This document shows, piece by piece, positions 26,901 through 35,154 of a stretch of DNA of 51,822 bases. The stretch comes from Gammaproteobacteria bacterium (GTDB taxonomy: Bacteria; Pseudomonadota; Gammaproteobacteria; Chromatiales; Chromatiaceae): assembly GCA_011390365.1 (NCBI GenBank), contig JAABSM010000021.1, positions 1 to 51,822 of the forward strand. The letters are read 5' to 3'. The notes beneath the pieces were generated by a model. It searched no databases. It worked only from the letters and a program-made list of their open reading frames with translations, and was not told the DNA's origin. The translations under genes were made by a program, and so were the position numbers. The first letter of the stretch is position 1; each line of letters opens with the position of its first letter.

Positions 26901-28852
26901 GTTATCAGCAGGGCGGCGTCTATCCGGTGGTGCTCAGCGTGGATGACGGGCAGGGGCTCTCCAACAGCCGTCACTCCGGCTCCCTCACCGCCACCATCAA
27001 TCAGCGGCCGCTGGCCGACGCCGGCGAGGATCGCACGGTATGCGCCGGCGACTCCATCGTCTTCAGCGGCGCCAACTCCATCGACCCCAAGGGGCGTTTC
27101 CTCAAGTACCACTGGTGGTTCGGCGATGGCGGCGAGGGCTACGGGGTCAACCCGGTGCGGATCTTCCGCGAGGCCGGCGTCTATCCGGTGCGGTTGCTGG
27201 TGGAGGATGATAGCGGGCTGGCCTGCGGGCGGGATACGGATAGCATGGTGTTGCGGGTCGCCGAATCCCCCATCGCCGATGCCGGCGAGGATATCGAGAC
27301 CTGCGCCAATACCGAGATCACCTTCGATGGCGGCGGCTCCCGCGACGCCGACGGGCTGGTCAACCGTTTCGCCTGGGACTTCGGCGACGGCGCGGAGGGG
27401 GGCGGGCCTTCGCCCAGCCACATGTACCTCGAACCGGGCGAGTATCAGGTGCGTCTGACCATCACCGGCGATCGCATCGGCAGCTGCGACAACCGCGATA
27501 CGGACCGGATCAAGGTCAAGGTACACGCCGCGCCGAAGGCGGTGATCCATGCCCCCAGCCAAGCCGCGGTGGAGCAGGTCGTAACCTTCGATGCCAGTGC
27601 TTCCGAGGGAGGCGGGGCCGACATCGTCTCCTGGGAGTGGGATTTCGGCGACGGCGAGCGGGCGAGCGGCGAGCGGGTGGAGCACGCCTACGCCCAACCG
27701 GGCCGCTACTACATCAGCCTCAAGGTCACCACCGATAGCGGCAGTCAGTGCGATCAGGTCACCCAAAGCTCGGTGATTACCGTCAATGCCCCGCCGGTGG
27801 CGCGGGGCAAGGTCCCCGAGGCGGGTGCGATCCACCAACCGCTGCGTTTCGACAGCGGCGAATCCAGCGATCCCGACGGCGCCGTCGCCAATCATATCTG
27901 GGATTTCGGCGACGGCGAACGGCTGGAGGGGGTGCAGGTCGCCCATGCCTATCGCGCGGCTGGCGAATATGAGGTACGGTTGCGGGTCGAGGATGACTCC
28001 GGCCAGAGTAACGGCAGTGACGAACAGCGCTTCACGATTCGGATCAACGCCCCGCCCCAGGCCCGCATCGCCGCCCCGGCGGTGGCCTGCCGCGGAGAGG
28101 AGGTCGCGTTCGACGCCAGCGCCAGCAAGGATCCAGACGGCGTTATCGAGGGCTTCGACTGGGTCTTCGGCGACGGACTCACCGGCGAGGGGGAGCGGAT
28201 TCGCCATCGCTATCCCCGCGCCGGGCGCTATCAGATCGGCCTGCGGGTGGAGGATGACAGCGGCGTCGCCAACCGCCGCGGTTTCGCCAGTCATCCGCTA
28301 CGCATCAACCGCCCGCCGCGCGTGAATCTGCTTGCGCCCGCCCAGGCTTGCGCGGGTGAAGCGCTAGCCTTCGATGGTGGCGGCTCGCTGGACCCCGATG
28401 GCGACGCCATCGCCCTGTCCTGGGCTTTTGGCGACAATGCCACCGCCGCGGGCGAGATGGTGGAGCATGTCTATTCGGAGCCCGGGTCGTATTCCGTCAC
28501 CTTGCGTGCGGAAGACGACAGCGGATCCGCCTGCGCGGTGGCCGAGACGACCACCGAGGTGCGGGTCAACCACCCGCCACAGGCGGTGGCGGGCGAGGAT
28601 CGGGAGACCTGGATCGGCGGCGCTCACGACCTGGTGATGTTCGACGCCTCCGCCAGCCAGGATGTCGATGGCGAGCGACTCGGCTACCACTGGGATTTTG
28701 GCGACGGCGCGACCCAACGGGGAGAACGAGTTAGGCACCGCTACGTCAGTCCGGGAAGTTATCAGGTCGTGTTGACCGTGGATGACGGCAGCGGCCTGAG
28801 CTGCGGCGTCGCCAGGGATACCGTTACGGTGGAGGCGCGGTTGAGGGAGTGA
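23960..28852 (+). CDS. Large secreted protein with about fifteen PKD-like repeats
   Basis: A 1630-residue protein with a Sec signal peptide (hydrophobic stretch about 22-36, probable cleavage after VHA at about 41). An N-terminal domain (about 42-320) is of no family I recognise. From about 325 to the end it is built of tandem PKD-type beta-sandwich units, each about 85-90 residues, with DxDG, W-x-FGDG and HxY landmarks; I count fifteen, the first and seventh being degenerate. There is no membrane anchor, sorting signal or autotransporter barrel at the C-terminus, which ends with the last unit. PKD domains usually mediate protein or polysaccharide contacts, so an extracellular adhesive or structural role is likely, without evidence for a ligand. 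No secretion genes are adjacent. Confidence 0.88.
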   Translation: MAKIPVRYRRAVLLRKFRSLFSGMLLAAAMALLIFSPCVHAQPLERAMPITFGADASPDQGDNDNRQEILLRVATDEGRTLYLRIFDPDVGGAVDEIMGEWNTATRFSLYGGEIDIRAEYADGDNATEAEITGELLHQQDFAEDRLLDGQWFNLAEFQASQGLEKDGDRLFKLVVDGLSGDDGNIFDLAVSVDSQRNIAPEGLEIFSYLPTVHVPKGSGRFGEARFFVPAGVAEIAVHNFDLDRASVWLETPFRRLDTVNASASGAWVVDKVTLDPWEQGMESAISLAAFPNTVNDATFYVTSADGTPLAFNFPFRLFPTNHRPEPAVTTTVLNDCREVVFDASASRDADFDQLFFEWRIGDQTLSGNPVSHSFEESGGHRVRLTVRDGSGTVGSRARQEVEVFLNRPPSAVIEAPERAMPGEEVRFDATGSRDEDGEIKDYFWDFGDGEKATGVAVSHRYARPGYYRVTLRVVDDSASPCATSVEQRQIWVNAPPIVIAPADKRGAVDVPVSFEPQRVYDSDSQVEKFHWDFGDGNRAEGRSVAHRFAAPGEYLVTLGVDDGSGVGNSRAEDSLRVIINDPPLPDANADKRIAANQTVLFDGGGSTDPDGEIIAYRWEFGDNASASGAQVKHAYAEPGVYTARLTVTDDSGTASAVQYDEAQVIVNFPPLAVAGEDQHLQRSVVAFDAGASSDEDGEIIAYRWRFGDGHEGEGVAPSHVYANPGEYPVDLAVEDDSATLSRFDADRLVVRVNAGPIADPGPPVSVEPGQVVIFDGSGSADGDGVVQRYHWRFGDGSEAHWQRIGHAFKAPGVYPVRLRVGDDSGLAEAYDEGEVTVVVNQPPRAVVHAPERVAPGDPVWFDGGGSRDPDGEIVDWRWRFSDNETRAGEARVERRFDAPGVYYADLTVDDGKGLANSVAHARGVVQVNHQPLAIPGADVESCDTTLLFDASASVDGDGDGLSYHWDFGDGASASGARVSHSYQQGGVYPVVLSVDDGQGLSNSRHSGSLTATINQRPLADAGEDRTVCAGDSIVFSGANSIDPKGRFLKYHWWFGDGGEGYGVNPVRIFREAGVYPVRLLVEDDSGLACGRDTDSMVLRVAESPIADAGEDIETCANTEITFDGGGSRDADGLVNRFAWDFGDGAEGGGPSPSHMYLEPGEYQVRLTITGDRIGSCDNRDTDRIKVKVHAAPKAVIHAPSQAAVEQVVTFDASASEGGGADIVSWEWDFGDGERASGERVEHAYAQPGRYYISLKVTTDSGSQCDQVTQSSVITVNAPPVARGKVPEAGAIHQPLRFDSGESSDPDGAVANHIWDFGDGERLEGVQVAHAYRAAGEYEVRLRVEDDSGQSNGSDEQRFTIRINAPPQARIAAPAVACRGEEVAFDASASKDPDGVIEGFDWVFGDGLTGEGERIRHRYPRAGRYQIGLRVEDDSGVANRRGFASHPLRINRPPRVNLLAPAQACAGEALAFDGGGSLDPDGDAIALSWAFGDNATAAGEMVEHVYSEPGSYSVTLRAEDDSGSACAVAETTTEVRVNHPPQAVAGEDRETWIGGAHDLVMFDASASQDVDGERLGYHWDFGDGATQRGERVRHRYVSPGSYQVVLTVDDGSGLSCGVARDTVTVEARLRE

Positions 28853-28868
28853 TCAGATTTGGCCGAGG

Positions 28869-28972
28869 AACTACGAAATACGCAAAAGGCGCGAAAATGA
28901 TGGGTGGATAAGGGAGAGCCTAAATGCTTCAGCGAACTCTACCCTTTCGTGTGGTTCGCGTATTTCGTAGTT
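28869..28972. repeat. Inverted-repeat element, family C
   Basis: Perfect 15-bp arms: 28869-28883 and 28958-28972. One arm shares its sequence with single fragments at 14476-14500 and 33617-33645. It lies just after the PKD gene, and its right arm abuts the stop codon of the zinc-ribbon ORF. Confidence 0.75.
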
Positions 28973-29167
28973 TCATGGGCCATCCTGGGACCTTCGCGAG
29001 CGGGGTTGCACCACCCGCTCTTCCACCCGATATGATGTCTTGGCGCAGTAGCGACAGAAATACTTCTTGTCGAAAAAAATACGCTCCAGCCAGTTGCGGC
29101 GGACCCGTTCCACATCGAGGGATCCGCACTTGGGGCAGCGATTTTGAATGAAGGGCTCTCTGCTCAC
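28973..29167 (-). CDS. Possible small zinc-ribbon protein
   Basis: A 64-residue frame with two CxxC pairs (CPKCGS and CRYC), spaced as in zinc ribbons, and a basic composition. The start would be GTG at 29167 without a clear Shine-Dalgarno, and the stop lies at the edge of repeat C, so the last residues may be repeat-derived. The Cys pattern and the lack of stops argue for a real gene, but the start is uncertain. Confidence 0.5.
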   Translation of the reverse strand: MSREPFIQNRCPKCGSLDVERVRRNWLERIFFDKKYFCRYCAKTSYRVEERVVQPRSRRSQDGP

Positions 29168-29314
29168 GCGCTATCAAAATACTGATCTAGAAAAGGTAAA
29201 GGGGGTTTTTATACCCCTCTTGGGCGGATATAACAACAGTTGGAAGCGTGGGAAATGGGCGGGCACTCATGCGGCGACCCTCGCTATCGGCAAAACAATG
29301 GGAGAGAATGATTT

Positions 29315-30814
29315 ATGAAGTACAAGGTAACAAGCGGCGATCCGACCGGACTGAAAACCCCGTGCCTGGTGTTGGGCGTCTATCAGGAGAGCAAGTTATC
29401 CGCCGCCGCCGAGGCGATCGATCAGGCCGCGGACGGGGCGATCACCGAGCTGCTGCGCATGGGCGACCTCGAGGGCAAGGTCGGCGACAGCCAGTTCCTC
29501 TATCGCATCCCCGGTCATCAGGCGGGGCGGCTGCTGCTGGTGGGCTGTGGCAAGAAGAGCGACTTCGACCGCGACGGCTATCGCAAGGCGGTCGCGGCGG
29601 CGGCCAAGGCCCTCAAGGAGGCGGCGCTGGAAGAGGCGACCCTGTGCCTGCCGGAGATCAAGGCCAAGGGCACCAAGAAGGTACAGCGGACCAGCGACGC
29701 GGTGATCGAAATGGAGCGTACCCTCTACCGCTTCGACAGCTGCAAGGGCAAGGCGGAGAAGCCCCGCGGCGAACTCAAGAAGCTCGAACTCTATATCGGC
29801 GTCGACGGCAGTCTCGACAAGGCCGAACAGGCCGTGCAGGAGGCGCAGGGGATCGCCGTGGGCATTACCCTCGCCCGCGACCTGGGCAACCTGCCGGGCA
29901 ACATCTGCACCCCCAGTTATCTTGCCGATCGGGCCAGGGAGATGCGCAAGCTCTCCAACAAGCTCCAGGTGGAGATCCTGGAAGAGGCGCAGATGGAGAA
30001 GCTGGGCATGGGTGCGCTGCTCTCCGTCTCCCGCGGCAGCCGGCAACCGGCCAAGCTGATCGTGATGGAGTATCGCGGCGGCGATGACAAGCAGAAGCCG
30101 GTGGTACTGGTGGGCAAGGGCCTCACCTTCGATGCCGGCGGCATCTCCCTCAAGCCGGCGGCGCAGATGGATGAGATGAAATACGACATGTGCGGCGGCG
30201 CCGGCGTCCTCGGGACCATGCGCACCTGTCTCGAACTGAAACTGCCCATCAACGTGGTGGCGCTGGTACCCGCCAGCGAGAACCTGCCCGATGGCGACGC
30301 CAGCAAGCCGGGTGATATCGTCACCAGCATGTCGGGGCAGACCATCGAGGTGCTCAACACCGACGCCGAGGGGCGGCTGATCCTGTGCGACGCCCTGACC
30401 TACGCCGAACGCTTCGAGCCGGATGTGGTGGTGGATGTGGCGACCCTCACCGGCGCCTGCGTCGTCGCCCTGGGCCAGCATCTGGCGGGGCTCTTCAGCG
30501 ATGATCAGGGGCTGCTCGAAGAGCTGCGCGAGGCGGGCGAGCTGGGCGCGGATCGCGCCTGGCCGATGCCCATGGGCAGTGAATATCAGAAACAGCTCGA
30601 CAGCAACTTCGCCGACATCGCCAACATCGGCGGACGTTTCGGTGGTGCCATTACCGCCGCCTGCTTCCTCTCCCGCTTCACCAAGAAGTACCCTTGGGCG
30701 CATCTCGATATCGCCGGCGTCGCCTGGCTGCAAGGCAAGGCCAAGGGGGCGACCGGACGTCCGGTCGGTCTCCTCAGCCAGTTCCTGATCTCGCGCAGCA
30801 AACAGGCGAAATGA
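29315..30814 (+). CDS. pepA: Leucyl aminopeptidase PepA
   Basis: The 499-residue M17 metallopeptidase removes N-terminal residues from peptides and in E. coli also binds DNA. The two-metal site motifs are present: KGLTFDAGGISLKP and NTDAEGRL. GGGAGA precedes the ATG. It is the first gene of a unit with holC, whose start overlaps its stop (ATGA), the conserved gammaproteobacterial pepA-holC order. Confidence 0.97.
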   Translation: MKYKVTSGDPTGLKTPCLVLGVYQESKLSAAAEAIDQAADGAITELLRMGDLEGKVGDSQFLYRIPGHQAGRLLLVGCGKKSDFDRDGYRKAVAAAAKALKEAALEEATLCLPEIKAKGTKKVQRTSDAVIEMERTLYRFDSCKGKAEKPRGELKKLELYIGVDGSLDKAEQAVQEAQGIAVGITLARDLGNLPGNICTPSYLADRAREMRKLSNKLQVEILEEAQMEKLGMGALLSVSRGSRQPAKLIVMEYRGGDDKQKPVVLVGKGLTFDAGGISLKPAAQMDEMKYDMCGGAGVLGTMRTCLELKLPINVVALVPASENLPDGDASKPGDIVTSMSGQTIEVLNTDAEGRLILCDALTYAERFEPDVVVDVATLTGACVVALGQHLAGLFSDDQGLLEELREAGELGADRAWPMPMGSEYQKQLDSNFADIANIGGRFGGAITAACFLSRFTKKYPWAHLDIAGVAWLQGKAKGATGRPVGLLSQFLISRSKQAK

Positions 30815-31242
30815 CCCGGGTCGACTTCTACATCCTCGGCGAGCGGGCGCGGGACAACCGCTTCTCCCTCGCCTGCCGGATCACCGAGAAGGCATGGCGA
30901 GAGGGCAATCGGGTCTACCTGCACACCGCCAATGAAAACGAGTGCCGCCACATGGACCGCCTGCTGTGGACCTATCGCGACGCCTCCTTCATCCCCCACG
31001 GTATCGTGCCGGGGGCGGACGCGGGCCTCAACCCGGTGCTCATCGGCTGGCAGGGTGAGGGCGGAGACGAACACCAGGTGCTGATCAACCTCTGCCCTCA
31101 TGTCCCCGACTTCTTCAGTCGCTTCGAACGGGTCATCGAACTCATCGACAACGACCCCGGCGTCAAGCAGGCCGGGCGTCAGCGCTACCGCTTTTACAAG
31201 GATCGGGGCTATCCCCTCAATGACTACAGGATCGAGCAATGA
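30811..31242 (+). CDS. holC: DNA polymerase III chi subunit HolC
   Basis: Chi links the clamp loader to single-strand-binding protein. The 143-residue product begins MTRVDFYIL and has the conserved ADENE-like region (HTANENECRHMD) and LINLCPHVPDFF. Start and stop both overlap the neighbouring genes by ATGA, indicating translational coupling. Confidence 0.95.
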   Translation: MTRVDFYILGERARDNRFSLACRITEKAWREGNRVYLHTANENECRHMDRLLWTYRDASFIPHGIVPGADAGLNPVLIGWQGEGGDEHQVLINLCPHVPDFFSRFERVIELIDNDPGVKQAGRQRYRFYKDRGYPLNDYRIEQ

Positions 31243-31613
31243 ACCGTCAAGCCACTGATGAAAATGCCCGTGCCGAGATCGACAAGGCCCAATCCAAGGT
31301 CCCCTTCAAGCTCGACGAAGAGGGCATCCCGATCCTCGATGAAGTGGTCGCGGAGGAACCCCAAACGCCGCCGACCGCTGAGCGGACCGAAAAAGAGCCG
31401 CAAGCCCCGGTTGTCGACGACGCAGCCGAAGATGCCGAGATCCGCCGCCTCGCCCGCGCCATCGCCGCCGAAGCCGCCGTCGCCTTCGCCCGCGAGATCG
31501 AGGGACGCCTGATGAAGGAGCTCGCCCCCATGCTGGAGCGCAAGCTCAAGGCCAGAGCGGGGCCTGACGAAAAGGCCAAGGACGATGACGAGCACGGGAG
31601 CGCCACTCCTTGA
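31239..31613 (+). CDS. Small acidic protein following holC, function unknown
   Basis: The 124-residue charged protein has a conserved-looking leader (VPFKLDEEGIPILDEVV) and a helical second half. Similar small genes occur between holC and valS in gammaproteobacteria; valS is not here. It overlaps holC by 4 nt. Its last residues and stop (GSATP) lie within a palindrome at 31596-31628, so the native C-terminus may have been replaced by repeat sequence. Confidence 0.75.
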   Translation: MNRQATDENARAEIDKAQSKVPFKLDEEGIPILDEVVAEEPQTPPTAERTEKEPQAPVVDDAAEDAEIRRLARAIAAEAAVAFAREIEGRLMKELAPMLERKLKARAGPDEKAKDDDEHGSATP

Positions 31614-31628
31614 AGGACGGGCGCTCCC
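31596..31628. repeat. Palindrome overlapping the 3' end of the post-holC gene
   Basis: The outer 9-bp arms 31596-31604 and 31620-31628 enclose an inner 5-bp stem 31607-31611/31613-31617. It resembles the hairpin at 33657-33687 and that of family A. It could also act as an mRNA 3' stabiliser; there is no T-tract for a classic terminator. Confidence 0.65.
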
Positions 31629-31850
31629 GCGGAGGGTTTTCGGAAAGGTCGGAGGGCGCGCTAGGCCAAGAGTTGCGTCCCGTTGCTAATTGCGTGTGAT
31701 TATAGTGGATTAAAGGGTGGAATTCATGGCTTCCGACCCAAATTGTTGAGTCGAAGCAAAGTTTGCCGTTCAAGGTCTTCGGGAGATTGCCGAAATCGCC
31801 CGGCTTTCCTGTTCGAGGAGGACCGGCGGCGGCGATGGAGGAATCCCTAT

Positions 31851-32966
31851 ATGCATGAACTCTCGGACCTTCTGAAAAGACTGAACTGGGATCCGGAACG
31901 AGTCCTGCACGCTACTTTTCACGCGCTACCCGTAGGCGTGTGCATCACCGATCCCGAGGGACGTTTCGTCTACGTGAACCGGGCCTATTGCGACATCTAC
32001 GGCTATCCCATGGAGGAACTGCTGGGGCGTCCCTTTACGATGGTGGTGCCGCAGGAGCATCGAGAAGAATTGCGAGCCCAGCATGACCGATTCATCGCCG
32101 ATAACGAGGAGTCGGTGAAACCTTGCTGGGAGGTGGTGAAGAAGGATGGTCAACGGCTTGCCGTCTCGGCTACCGCCCATGGTTTTCAAGGGGACGACGG
32201 CAAACGCTACAAGGTCAGCGTGATTGAGGATGTCACGGATAAGCTGCGAGCCGAGCGCATGCGCATCGACGCGGAGCGGGTGGTTCGGCATGATCTGAAG
32301 TCGCCGCTGAACGGGGTGCTGGGCTGCGCCGATCTGCTTGGTGTCGACGGTGATCTCAACGAACGGCAGCAAAAACATGCCCAGTGTATCAAGAACAGCG
32401 GCCGGCGCATGCTGCATTTGCTGAATCACTCCATGGAGTTGGTCCACATGGAGGAGGGCGTCTATCAACCCGTGCTGGAGGCCGTGGAACCCCGGGCGGT
32501 ATTCGGTCAGATCCTCGACGAGGTCTCGGAGATCGCCAGCACGAAGGGGGTGCGGTTGGTAGTACCGGAATGGCCGGAGGATACGCGCATTCTGGGTGAG
32601 CAGCGGTTGCTCGAAGAGATGCTCGCCAATCTCGTGAAAAACGCCATCGAGGCCAGCTCGGCGCAAGAAACGGTTACCCTGCGATGCGACATCGCGGGAG
32701 GCCGTTGTGCGCTCCGCGTGCATAATCCCGGGGTGGTCCCGGAACCGGTGCGCGAACGGTTTTTCGAGCGCTATGTTTCCGATAAGGAGGGCGGAACGGG
32801 TTTGGGTACCTATGCCGCACGCTTGATCGCGCGAACCCTGGGCGGCGATATCGGATTGAGCACTTCCGAAGCGGAAGGGACCACGGTAACCGTTGAATTG
32901 CCCCTGGCGGCGCGGCAAAGCGGCAAAACCCGGGGCGTGATCGACGCCTCGGGTCGCATGCTGTAA
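31851..32966 (+). CDS. PAS-domain sensor histidine kinase
   Basis: The 371-residue soluble kinase has a PAS domain (about 18-130; FVYVNRAYCDIYGY) and a HisKA-like segment with H147 in RHDLKSPLNG, i.e. HDLKSP in place of the common HELRTP. It also has an N box (NLVKNAIEAS) and a G box (GGTGLGTYAAR). There are no membrane segments, so it probably senses a cytoplasmic signal. The start at 31851 follows GGAGG at good spacing; upstream in-frame ATGs lack this. No response regulator is adjacent. Confidence 0.9.
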   Translation: MHELSDLLKRLNWDPERVLHATFHALPVGVCITDPEGRFVYVNRAYCDIYGYPMEELLGRPFTMVVPQEHREELRAQHDRFIADNEESVKPCWEVVKKDGQRLAVSATAHGFQGDDGKRYKVSVIEDVTDKLRAERMRIDAERVVRHDLKSPLNGVLGCADLLGVDGDLNERQQKHAQCIKNSGRRMLHLLNHSMELVHMEEGVYQPVLEAVEPRAVFGQILDEVSEIASTKGVRLVVPEWPEDTRILGEQRLLEEMLANLVKNAIEASSAQETVTLRCDIAGGRCALRVHNPGVVPEPVRERFFERYVSDKEGGTGLGTYAARLIARTLGGDIGLSTSEAEGTTVTVELPLAARQSGKTRGVIDASGRML

Positions 32967-32996
32967 GACGATGACTCGCTAATGCCCTGTGCCGGG

Positions 32997-33109
32997 CCGG
33001 TCGGGAGTTGAACTCCCGACCGGGACGTTTGGCGGCGGTTTGCGGATTGGGGGTACTATGGTTGCCGTGAGACCCAAACGTTCCGGTCGCGGGTGCAACC
33101 CGCGACCGG
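32997..33109. repeat. Two related perfect hairpins
   Basis: Hairpin one: 32997-33009 with 33011-33023 (13 bp). Hairpin two: 33083-33094 with 33098-33109 (12 bp). Both begin CCGGTCG and may be two copies of one palindrome. They lie between the convergent PAS kinase and glutamylcyclotransferase-like genes. They could slow transcription, but lack T-tracts. Confidence 0.7.
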
Positions 33110-33142
33110 CGTGGGATGAAAACTGTTGGCGGCTGTACTCGA

Positions 33143-33553
33143 CTACCGAAACCCCTGATACTCCCGCGCGAAGCGCTTCACGAAGCGCTCCTGGAAGTCA
33201 TCGTAGTCCCAGGGTGCATCCAGGAGCAGGTGGCGATACGCCGGGCGGATGACATAGGCGCGGGCCGGGTGCTCTTCTCCGGATGGGGTGCGCAGGGCCA
33301 CCGGCCGGTTTTCATAGAACGCCCCCTCGAACGCGTCAAGCAGGGCCATCTCCCCGGGAGCGAGGTCGAAGTAGATCAGGCCGGGGGTGGTCGCATCCGC
33401 GGCCGGCTGGATGCCGGGGTAGAGTTCGCCCCGGATGCGCTGTCTGCGATAGCCGCGCAGCTCCGCGGGTTGGGACGAGGGGGTTCGACCGATGATCTCG
33501 GCGATGATGCGGGGCTCCATGAGGGTGCCGTAGGCGAAGAGGTTGTCGGGCAT
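33143..33553 (-). CDS. Gamma-glutamylcyclotransferase-like protein (AIG2/GGCT fold)
   Basis: The 136-residue protein begins MPDNLFAYGTLM, the glycine-rich substrate loop of the GGCT fold, and has the acidic DAFEG segment that carries the catalytic Glu in the family. Such proteins release 5-oxoproline from gamma-glutamyl amines or peptides. The ATG at 33553 fits the family start, though its Shine-Dalgarno is weak. Confidence 0.88.
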   Translation of the reverse strand: MPDNLFAYGTLMEPRIIAEIIGRTPSSQPAELRGYRRQRIRGELYPGIQPAADATTPGLIYFDLAPGEMALLDAFEGAFYENRPVALRTPSGEEHPARAYVIRPAYRHLLLDAPWDYDDFQERFVKRFAREYQGFR

Positions 33554-33616
33554 GGGTAGGGTTCCGGTCGGTGCGGTCTCGACATCATGCCGACTCCTGG
33601 AATCACGATCAAGGTG

Positions 33617-33687
33617 AACCACGAAATATGCGAAATGCGCGAAAGGTTTGAAAGCAGGAGAGGCAGTCCTTGAAGGACTGCCCCTCC
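33617..33687. repeat. Family C fragment followed by a hairpin of family A type
   Basis: 33617-33645 repeats the arm found at 28869. 33656-33671 pairs with 33673-33688 with one mismatch (inner 10 bp perfect), like the stem at 18-50. The remainder to 33794 shows nothing I recognise. Confidence 0.65.
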
Positions 33688-33794
33688 TCAGGGTTTGTTG
33701 ATGGCATCATCTGTGTTGCCAGCCATCAAAAACTTTCTGATTTTGCTGCGTTTTTCCCGTTTTTTGTAGTTGCCTTGTCCCTCCAGAGAAAACA

Positions 33795-35154
33795 TCAGGG
33801 CTGGCAATGGTCGCTCTCCGCGAGACTGCCCGAGAGGAGGTAGTCGTCGCGGATGTCGCGAGCTACTGGGGTGGCGATGTAGAGGCTGCTGCGCCCCTGC
33901 CGGGCGCGGGCGAGGCAGGGGTTGTCGAGCAGCGCGGCGGCGTCGGGGATGGCGGTGGTGAGGACGGCGATGCCGCGGCTGAGGTCGAGGGTGGGGCTGT
34001 TGATCTCGACCCGGCCGTCGTTGCCGGCGACGTTGGAGGAGGCGTCCAGGTCGATGCTGGCGTCGCGCAGGAAGACATCGGCGTTAAGCTGGATCACCCC
34101 GCCGCCGGCGGCCTCGGCGCTGGTGGTGATCTCGCTGTCGCTGGCAACGAGCTGATCGCTGATGTTCAATTGGATGGCGCCGGCGTTGCCTCGGTCGGTG
34201 GTGCGAGAGCTGATCATGGCGTGGCTGTTCAAGCGCAGCTGTTCGGCGCTAATCAGGATATCGCCGCCGCCGGATGCGTGGCCCCGTGATTGGGTGACGA
34301 TCCCGCCACTATCGGCAATTTGCAGACGCTCTCCCCGCAAGTTTACCCGCCCGGCGCTACCGGTACCGAAAACGCCGGTGGAGACGCTGATCTGGGCGCC
34401 ATCGCGGATGACGATGTCCGGCGCGGTGATCTCGATGATACCGGCATCGCCGCTGCTGCGGGTGCCTGCGCGCAGACCGGAGGTGCGCCCCCCTGCTACG
34501 CCCTCCATCTCGATACGCTCGCTGGCGTCTACGCGTAACAGGCCCGCGGGTCCGATCGCGTAACTGTTGCCGAAGCTTTCGACGTTGAGTTGCGCACCGT
34601 GACCCAGATAGAGCCGGGCGGAAGCGAGGTCGAGCGTTCCCGCCGGGCTGTCGTTGTAGGTGCGAGTGGAGATGCGTCCCGAATCGAGCAGGGTGACCTC
34701 CGGCGAGGTGACGCTGATATCACCAAAGAAGCTGAAGATGCCGGTGGAGACGACGTTGGATCCGGGGTTGGGGTCTTGAGGTTCGGCGCGACCCTGGATG
34801 AAGATGGATTCACTGGCGTTGATGCGAATGTCGCCGCTGAGGTAGGCCCTGATATAGCCACGATTGCTGATTGCCCCGCCGTCGATAAGGGTCAGGCTCG
34901 CGGTGTCGATGAAGATATCACCCCCCGGCACACCTTCGCTGGTCTGACTGAAGAGCCTGGCATCGTGGATCATCACCAGATCGCCGGCGCGGACCGAGAG
35001 GGTCCCCGTCGCCCCTGCGCCAAAGCTGCCGTTGCTGATCTTGCTGGCATCCATGTGCATCAGGCCGTCGACCTCGATGTGGATATCCCCGGAGCGGTTG
35101 GCACTGGCGGTTTCGCTGGCCAGGGTGGTGTTGGCCAGGGTGGTGTTGGCGAGG
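33795..35154 (-). pseudogene. C-terminal fragment of a two-partner-secretion exoprotein (TpsA)
   Basis: About 450 residues of repetitive beta-helix type sequence (units such as GDIRINASESI, GLLRVDASERI, GRVEINSPTLDL), ending in the conserved cysteine-containing tail (NPCLARARQG) of this secreted family. The N-terminal secretion (TPS) domain and signal peptide are absent. The frame is joined directly, out of frame, to a TpsB fragment at about 35155. A 15-bp tandem duplication (35118-35147) sits at the join. The product would not be exported as is. Confidence 0.8.

Noticed and set aside
24491-28294. Long minus-strand open frame opposite the PKD gene (over 1200 codons)
   Set aside because: It mirrors the repetitive GC-rich codons of the PKD gene; no start context or known domain, and the plus strand has clear PKD units and a signal peptide.
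25000-28850. PKD repeat region considered as a recombination-prone tandem DNA repeat
   Set aside because: Units are similar in protein landmarks but too divergent in DNA to be a direct tandem repeat.
28929-29177. Alternative minus-strand frame overlapping the zinc-ribbon ORF
   Set aside because: The alternative frame lacks any motif, whereas the chosen frame has two CxxC pairs at zinc-ribbon spacing.
32997-33023. Hairpin after the PAS kinase as a rho-independent terminator
   Set aside because: A perfect stem but no T-tract on either strand, and a sister hairpin lies 70 nt away, so a repeat is the better call.
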